A DNA stretch of 64,000 nucleotides from Pedobacter sp. PF22-3. Lineage in GTDB: Bacteria; Bacteroidota; Bacteroidia; Sphingobacteriales; Sphingobacteriaceae. The translations under genes and the position numbers were made by a program. The notes under the pieces were generated by a model. It did not search any database, was not told where the DNA came from, and worked only from the letters and a program-made list of their open reading frames with translations. Position 1 is the first letter of the stretch. Each line of letters begins with the position of its first letter. The DNA lies in contig NZ_JAPIVP010000003.1 in NCBI RefSeq assembly GCF_026239555.1, positions 357,806 through 421,805 of the forward strand, read 5' to 3'. This document shows, one piece after another, positions 60,501 to 64,000 of the stretch.

Positions 60501-63500
60501 ATTTGTTCATCATCTGCCTTTAATGTTACGCCGATTAGTAATGTAAATGGAACAACTTATGCCTGGACAGCGGCTTTAACTAATGGAACTGCCTCCGGGT
60601 TTTCGAACCAATCAACAGATGTTGCCGGACCAATTTCGCAAACCTTATTAAACACCTCTGGAGCTGATGCTACTGTACGTTATACAGTAACGCCATTTTA
60701 CAATGGCTGTAGTGGAGCAACTTTTACTTTTGATGTGATCGTAAAAACGGCTACGCCTGCACCAACAGCGGACAATCAAACTTTCTGCGAGATTGCGAAT
60801 GCAACGGTTGCCAACCTGGTAACTACATCAGGAACCAATATAAAATGGTACAGTACTCCGACCGGCGGAACGGCATTAGTTCCGACTGCTGCTTTGACCA
60901 ACGGCACGTACTATGCGAGTCAAACGGCTAATAATTGCGAAAGTGCGGGCCGTGCCCAGATCACGGTAAGTATTACTGCTACGCCTGCACCAACAGCGGA
61001 CAATCAAACTTTCTGCGAGATTGCGAATGCAACGGTTGCCAACCTGGTAACTACATCAGGAACCAATATAAAATGGTACAGTACTTCGACAGGCGGAACG
61101 GCATTAGCTTCAACAACGGCTTTAACCAACGGCACGTACTATGCGAGCCAAACGGCTAATAATTGCGAAAGTGCGGGCCGTGCCCAGATCACGGTAACTA
61201 TTTATTCAACTCCAAAAGGATTTAACGACACCAAAACGTTAGATTGTACTGGCAATTTCAATTATAATCTTCAAACCGCAAATATCAGTAACATAGCCAA
61301 TGGTGGAAATGCTGTGCCCGCTTCATTTACCTGGACAGTCAATTCCAACAGCAATGTAACTGGTGCAGCAAGCGGTACTGGTAATGCCATTAATCAAACT
61401 TTAATTAACAACAGTAATGCAGCGCAAACTATAACTTATACGGTAATACCGAGAGCGACGGGTGCAGGTACCTGCGAAGGCAATCCATTTACTATTACTG
61501 TAAATGTTCCTGTTTGTTCGTCGATCTCTATCACAAAGTTAGCCGATGTGGCTACTGTTAATCAGATTGGAAATACCATTAACTATACTGTAACTGTAGC
61601 CAATACCGGAAATGCCAGCCAAACCAATGTGGTGGTTAATGACCCGTTATTAGGTGGGACTTTGAGCAATCCGGTAAAAATAGGGAATACCGACAATATT
61701 TTAGAAAAAGGGGAGACCTGGACTTATAGCGGATCTTATACCGTTGCTCAGGTAGATTTAAACAACAATGGTAAACCTGTGAATAACTCGGGTAAAATTA
61801 CTAATACGGCCAGTGTTCAGACTACAGAGTTGCCAATAGCAAAAACAGCAACTGCTGATGTTAATATTATCCTTTCGCCGGCTATTACTTTAGTTAAAAC
61901 CAGTGCGCTTAACCTGAATGGCAATACCATCAACTATGTATTTACGGTAAAAAATACAGGTAACGTAACCCTTAATAACCTGGTGGTATCGGATAGTGAA
62001 ATTACAGGAGCAATTACGTTGGGAGCTACAACGCTGGCTCCAGGCACCGGCACTACGGCTACCGCAACTTACACGATTTCTTCAGCAGAAAAAGCATTGG
62101 GTTCTGTGAGTAATACAGCAATCGTAACCGGTAAAAATCCTTTGAATGGAAATGTAACTGATGTTTCGGGTACCACGGCTGCCAATGATATGCCTACTGT
62201 AACACCTATAGGTGTTTATGCAGTTGATGACACCGGGACGTTAAATTCAGTAATTGGTGGTATTGCAGTCGGAAATGTTTTGGTTAACGATAAAGTGAAT
62301 GGAAATCAGGCCACTTTAAGCAATGTAACCATCACGCAGATATCAAGCAGTAATCCTAATGTTTCCATCAATCCTGCTACTGGTGAGGTGAAGGTACTTC
62401 CATATACGCCAGTAGGCGACTATACGTTAGTTTACCAGATTGAGGATAAAGCAAATCCTGGAAATGTAAAACAGGCGAATGTTACGGTACATCTGATAAG
62501 CGGAGCTTTATTGGCTAAAGACGATGCCGGAACAGCGAACTCGGTAACCGGTGGAACTGCTATTACGAATGTTTTGGTCAATGATACTTATAACGGCACT
62601 ACTACGGCTCCAACCTTAAATGATGTAACCATCACCAATGGTACGAATGACAGCAATGGAAAAGTAACGCTTGATCCAACTACAGGATCGGTAAGTGTTG
62701 CTGCGAATACCCCGGCTGGTGTTTATACCTTAACCTATACCATCACTGATAAACTGGATGCTTCTAAAACTTCTACTGCTACGGTAAAAGTAACGGTAGC
62801 TTCGGGTGCGATCTTAGCTAAAGATGATGCGGGGTCAGCGAACTCGGTAACCGGTGGCACAGCGGTAGCCAATGTTTTAACCAATGATGCTTATAACGGA
62901 ACTACTACGGCTCCAACCTTGAATGATGTAACCATTACCAATGGCACCAACGACAGCAACGGAAAAGTAACCCTTGATCCAACTACAGGATCGGTAAGTG
63001 CTGCTGCGAATACCCCGGCTGGTGTTTATACCTTGACCTATACCATCACTGATAAACTGGATGCTTCTAAAACTTCGACCGCTACTGTAAAAGTAACGGT
63101 AGCTTCTGATGCGATCTTAGCTAAAGATGATGCGGGAACAGCGAACTCGGTAATCGGTGGAACATCGGTAGCCAATGTTTTAACCAATGATGCTTATAAC
63201 GGAACTACTACGGCTCCAACCTTGAACGATGTAACCATCACCAATGGCACCAACGACAGCAACGGAAAAGTAACGCTTGATCCAACTACAGGATCGGTAA
63301 GTGTTGCTGCGAATACCCTGGCTGGTGTTTATACCTTAACCTATACCATCACCGATAAACTGGATGCAAGCAAAACTTCTACTGCAACGGTAAAAGTAAC
63401 CGTGTCTTCTGGTGCGATCTTAGCTAAAGATGATGCGGGAACAGCGAACTCGATAATCGGTGGCACAGCGGTAGCCAATGTTTTGGCCAATGATACTTAT

Positions 63501-64000
63501 AACGGTACTACTACTGCTCCAACCTTGAATGATGTAACCATTACCAATGGAACTAATGACAGCAATGGAAAAGTAACGCTTGATCCAACTACAGGATCGG
63601 TAAGTGTTGCTGCGAATACCCCGGCTGGTGTTTATACCTTAACTTATACCATCACCGATAAACTGGATGCAAGCAAAACTTCGACCGCAACGGTAAAAGT
63701 AACGGTGGCTTCTGGTGCGATCTTAGCTAAAGATGATGCAGGAACAGCAAACTCGGTAACCGGTGGAACTGCTCTTACGAATGTTTTGGCCAATGATACC
63801 TATAACGGCACTACTGCAGCTCCAATGCTGAATGATGTAACCATCACCAATGGCACGAACGACAGCAACGGAAAAGTAACGCTTGATCCAACCACAGGAT
63901 CGGTAAGTGTTGCCGCGAATACCCCGGCCGGTGTTTATACCTTAACCTATACCATCACCGATAAACTGGATGCAAGCAAAACTTCTACTGCAACGGTAAG
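57432..64000 (+). CDS. Giant IgGFc-binding/DUF11/Ig-like repeat surface protein (partial)
   Basis: The body frame is open from 57408 to the window end, giving at least 2,189 residues from the ATG at 57432. The first ~500 residues resemble the IgGFc-binding N-terminal domain ([35 protein letters not shown]). A PKD/Ig-like piece with [20 protein letters not shown] follows, then a DUF11 domain near residues 530-660. A long series of Ig-like modules comes next, including two near-identical 76-residue units, then two more DUF11-like domains near 1365-1590. From residue 1692 a 101-residue module repeats with AKDDAG..NSV start and [11 protein letters not shown]. Such proteins are usually exported by the type IX system with a C-terminal sorting domain, which would lie beyond the window. 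The start here leaves only a stub of signal peptide; see the entry at 57352. Confidence 0.85.
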   Translation, partial: MFFASSVSAQTYKKHYIAPAPWQYFTVANELIVSTVSTTPISVTVKKSDGTLITTLNNVVAGTPAKYRFSGAVTSFPYFNLNTNIKAAGLIVEAASAISVNIRNVASDQSNDDYIKGNSSLFSFGDAAIGNKFRVGYYRDGEIYTSNNPNYSTRQHKPVYSVMAIENSTVVSINGVATTTLNAGQSYLFTAAMGSLVETSGPAVMNTSAQFDAPTYTTECYDGASNPVPPLTALGNEYVVVRGAGNNIAEQTTVIASEANTSITVYNFNTAGILQSTNTYNLIAAGSFVTFPNGIAGAGNNNHQDGQVYSSSRIVSNKNVVAYSGTAQNCEVDVATLAPISSCGGSKRVETVKFRDLNESRDLPYFSYIILQDPNAVVWLSTDNGYTNKNIETIAGVGVRRQMGSTGQYIIDFDNDEIGNPNVISLSSTSRLTVNMVQQGGGFSMSNFLSPFPEKALKPTFTQTDCASALLTADPSSIAPFQWYLDGVAIPGAVNNTYVAPVSGTYTVTSKLDCGMSAQSLPITVALCNVDLIGGKTVSDPSPGLGTTVTFTVTIKNSNVASGTVTGTGNAIGVSATDLLPAGYTYVSSTASTGTSYNPSTGLWSIGAMAAGETKTLTINAKVVSSSVTDAYKNTVTVTGPQNDPVLSNNTASATVTPANISLYSGNDAQVICKGSAITDVVYQLTGNPVSAVVTNLPAGTNGNYDAATKRITITGIPTVPVTGSQTYTYTVIADYGLSSITTNGKITVVGTLGTPVFARGATSTRCQGSGVESYVAAAANSNSISYSISPSGAGVINSATGEVTWSAGYSGTATITASATNTCGTQTANHTVTVTSTGTITGSATQCSGSNGTLTLTGAPTTVVRWESSTDNGISWTPISNTTTTLNYTNIQATTIYHAIVSGNGCTNAISGAATVTVTPRPVITNQTYYVCKTGSFSFSPVYAPNGTTYTWSAPILSSSNLTGGTAGTGQSSVNQTLTNSGTTLQMATYTVTPTYSGCAGNTFTITVYVVPTLTASATGTTICSSSAFNVTPISNVNGTTYAWTAALTNGTASGFSNQSTDVAGPISQTLLNTSGADATVRYTVTPFYNGCSGATFTFDVIVKTATPAPTADNQTFCEIANATVANLVTTSGTNIKWYSTPTGGTALVPTAALTNGTYYASQTANNCESAGRAQITVSITATPAPTADNQTFCEIANATVANLVTTSGTNIKWYSTSTGGTALASTTALTNGTYYASQTANNCESAGRAQITVTIYSTPKGFNDTKTLDCTGNFNYNLQTANISNIANGGNAVPASFTWTVNSNSNVTGAASGTGNAINQTLINNSNAAQTITYTVIPRATGAGTCEGNPFTITVNVPVCSSISITKLADVATVNQIGNTINYTVTVANTGNASQTNVVVNDPLLGGTLSNPVKIGNTDNILEKGETWTYSGSYTVAQVDLNNNGKPVNNSGKITNTASVQTTELPIAKTATADVNIILSPAITLVKTSALNLNGNTINYVFTVKNTGNVTLNNLVVSDSEITGAITLGATTLAPGTGTTATATYTISSAEKALGSVSNTAIVTGKNPLNGNVTDVSGTTAANDMPTVTPIGVYAVDDTGTLNSVIGGIAVGNVLVNDKVNGNQATLSNVTITQISSSNPNVSINPATGEVKVLPYTPVGDYTLVYQIEDKANPGNVKQANVTVHLISGALLAKDDAGTANSVTGGTAITNVLVNDTYNGTTTAPTLNDVTITNGTNDSNGKVTLDPTTGSVSVAANTPAGVYTLTYTITDKLDASKTSTATVKVTVASGAILAKDDAGSANSVTGGTAVANVLTNDAYNGTTTAPTLNDVTITNGTNDSNGKVTLDPTTGSVSAAANTPAGVYTLTYTITDKLDASKTSTATVKVTVASDAILAKDDAGTANSVIGGTSVANVLTNDAYNGTTTAPTLNDVTITNGTNDSNGKVTLDPTTGSVSVAANTLAGVYTLTYTITDKLDASKTSTATVKVTVSSGAILAKDDAGTANSIIGGTAVANVLANDTYNGTTTAPTLNDVTITNGTNDSNGKVTLDPTTGSVSVAANTPAGVYTLTYTITDKLDASKTSTATVKVTVASGAILAKDDAGTANSVTGGTALTNVLANDTYNGTTAAPMLNDVTITNGTNDSNGKVTLDPTTGSVSVAANTPAGVYTLTYTITDKLDASKTSTATV
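60750..61205 (+). repeat. Tandem pair of 228-bp units within the giant gene
   Basis: Two copies of 228 bases (76 residues), at 60750-60977 and 60978-61205, are almost identical in DNA, differing at about a dozen positions around TCCGACCGGC/TCGACAGGC and the next codons. Each begins ACGCCTGCACCAACAGCGGA. Confidence 0.85.
62505..64000 (+). repeat. Tandem 303-bp repeats within the giant gene
   Basis: Units begin at 62505, 62808, 63111, 63414 and 63717, each exactly 303 bases (101 residues), the last cut by the window end. The unit runs [89 protein letters not shown]. Copies differ by scattered, mostly silent or conservative changes. A diverged unit of 294 bases precedes them at about 62211. Confidence 0.92.

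Noticed and set aside
60935..61159. 74-codon plus-strand frame with many cysteines
   Set aside because: It is an alternative frame of the duplicated 228-bp unit in the giant surface protein gene.
62205..64000. CRISPR-like array from regular repeats
   Set aside because: The 303-base period is coding, in frame and has no spacer structure. No CRISPR array is present in the window.

Overview
The window reads as chromosomal DNA of a Bacteroidota bacterium of the Sphingobacteriaceae type; Pedobacter or a close relative is my best guess. Base composition is AT-rich. There is a SusC/SusD pair, gene starts lack clear Shine-Dalgarno sequences, promoter-like TAnnTTTG boxes recur, and families typical of this phylum are present (DUF4296, DUF4260, TIGR02757, archaeal-type ProRS, a giant IgGFc-binding/DUF11 surface protein). 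No rRNA, tRNA, CRISPR array or transposase gene was found.

Layout. 0.1-8 kb: cation/proton antiporter, RRM protein, two secreted carbohydrate-active enzymes (sialate O-acetylesterase type and GH127 type) and an OmpA lipoprotein. 8-16 kb: a degenerate cold-shock-like protein, a PAS histidine kinase, a Crp/Fnr regulator, a small structured RNA or leader before ubiX, mtaB, lgt and an inositol-phosphatase family gene. 16-18 kb: nfu and purB. 18.7-21.6 kb: three tandem Thr/Asp-rich lipoproteins divergent from an ECF sigma factor and an anti-sigma/trypsin-like protease fusion. 21.7-36.7 kb: peroxiredoxin, cspA, methyltransferase, aspartate kinase, GNAT, YggS, mutS2, PQQ sugar dehydrogenase, a CoA-transferase operon interrupted by a DUF4260 gene, udk, a LysM protein and dps. 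36.7-44.5 kb: ubiD, a repeat-filled gap, susC/susD, a 277-bp element with terminal inverted repeats, then a decayed copy of the ubiD 3' end. 44.5-49.5 kb: three unknown leftward genes, then a rightward operon of two unknown genes plus histidine kinase and a frame-split LuxR-type regulator. 49.6-57 kb: FadL-like porin, Gly/Tyr-rich lipoprotein, proS, cystathionine gamma-synthase-like gene, TIGR02757 gene and a second Crp/Fnr paralogue. 57.4 kb to the end: a giant repetitive surface protein that runs off the window and whose signal peptide is out of frame with its body.

The strongest candidate for an undescribed system is at 18.7-21.6 kb. All three small lipoprotein genes and the ECF sigma operon carry the same promoter-like pair, GGTTAC followed 16-17 nt later by ATTAA, at five sites. 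This suggests an autoregulated sigma / membrane anti-sigma-protease / lipoprotein regulon. The second is the susCD block, which sits between the intact 3' end of ubiD and a degraded second copy of that 3' end, in the same orientation. That looks like insertion at, or duplication of, the ubiD end.

The intergenic regions are rich in dispersed palindromic repeats of several families and in short stuttering repeats that fold on themselves.
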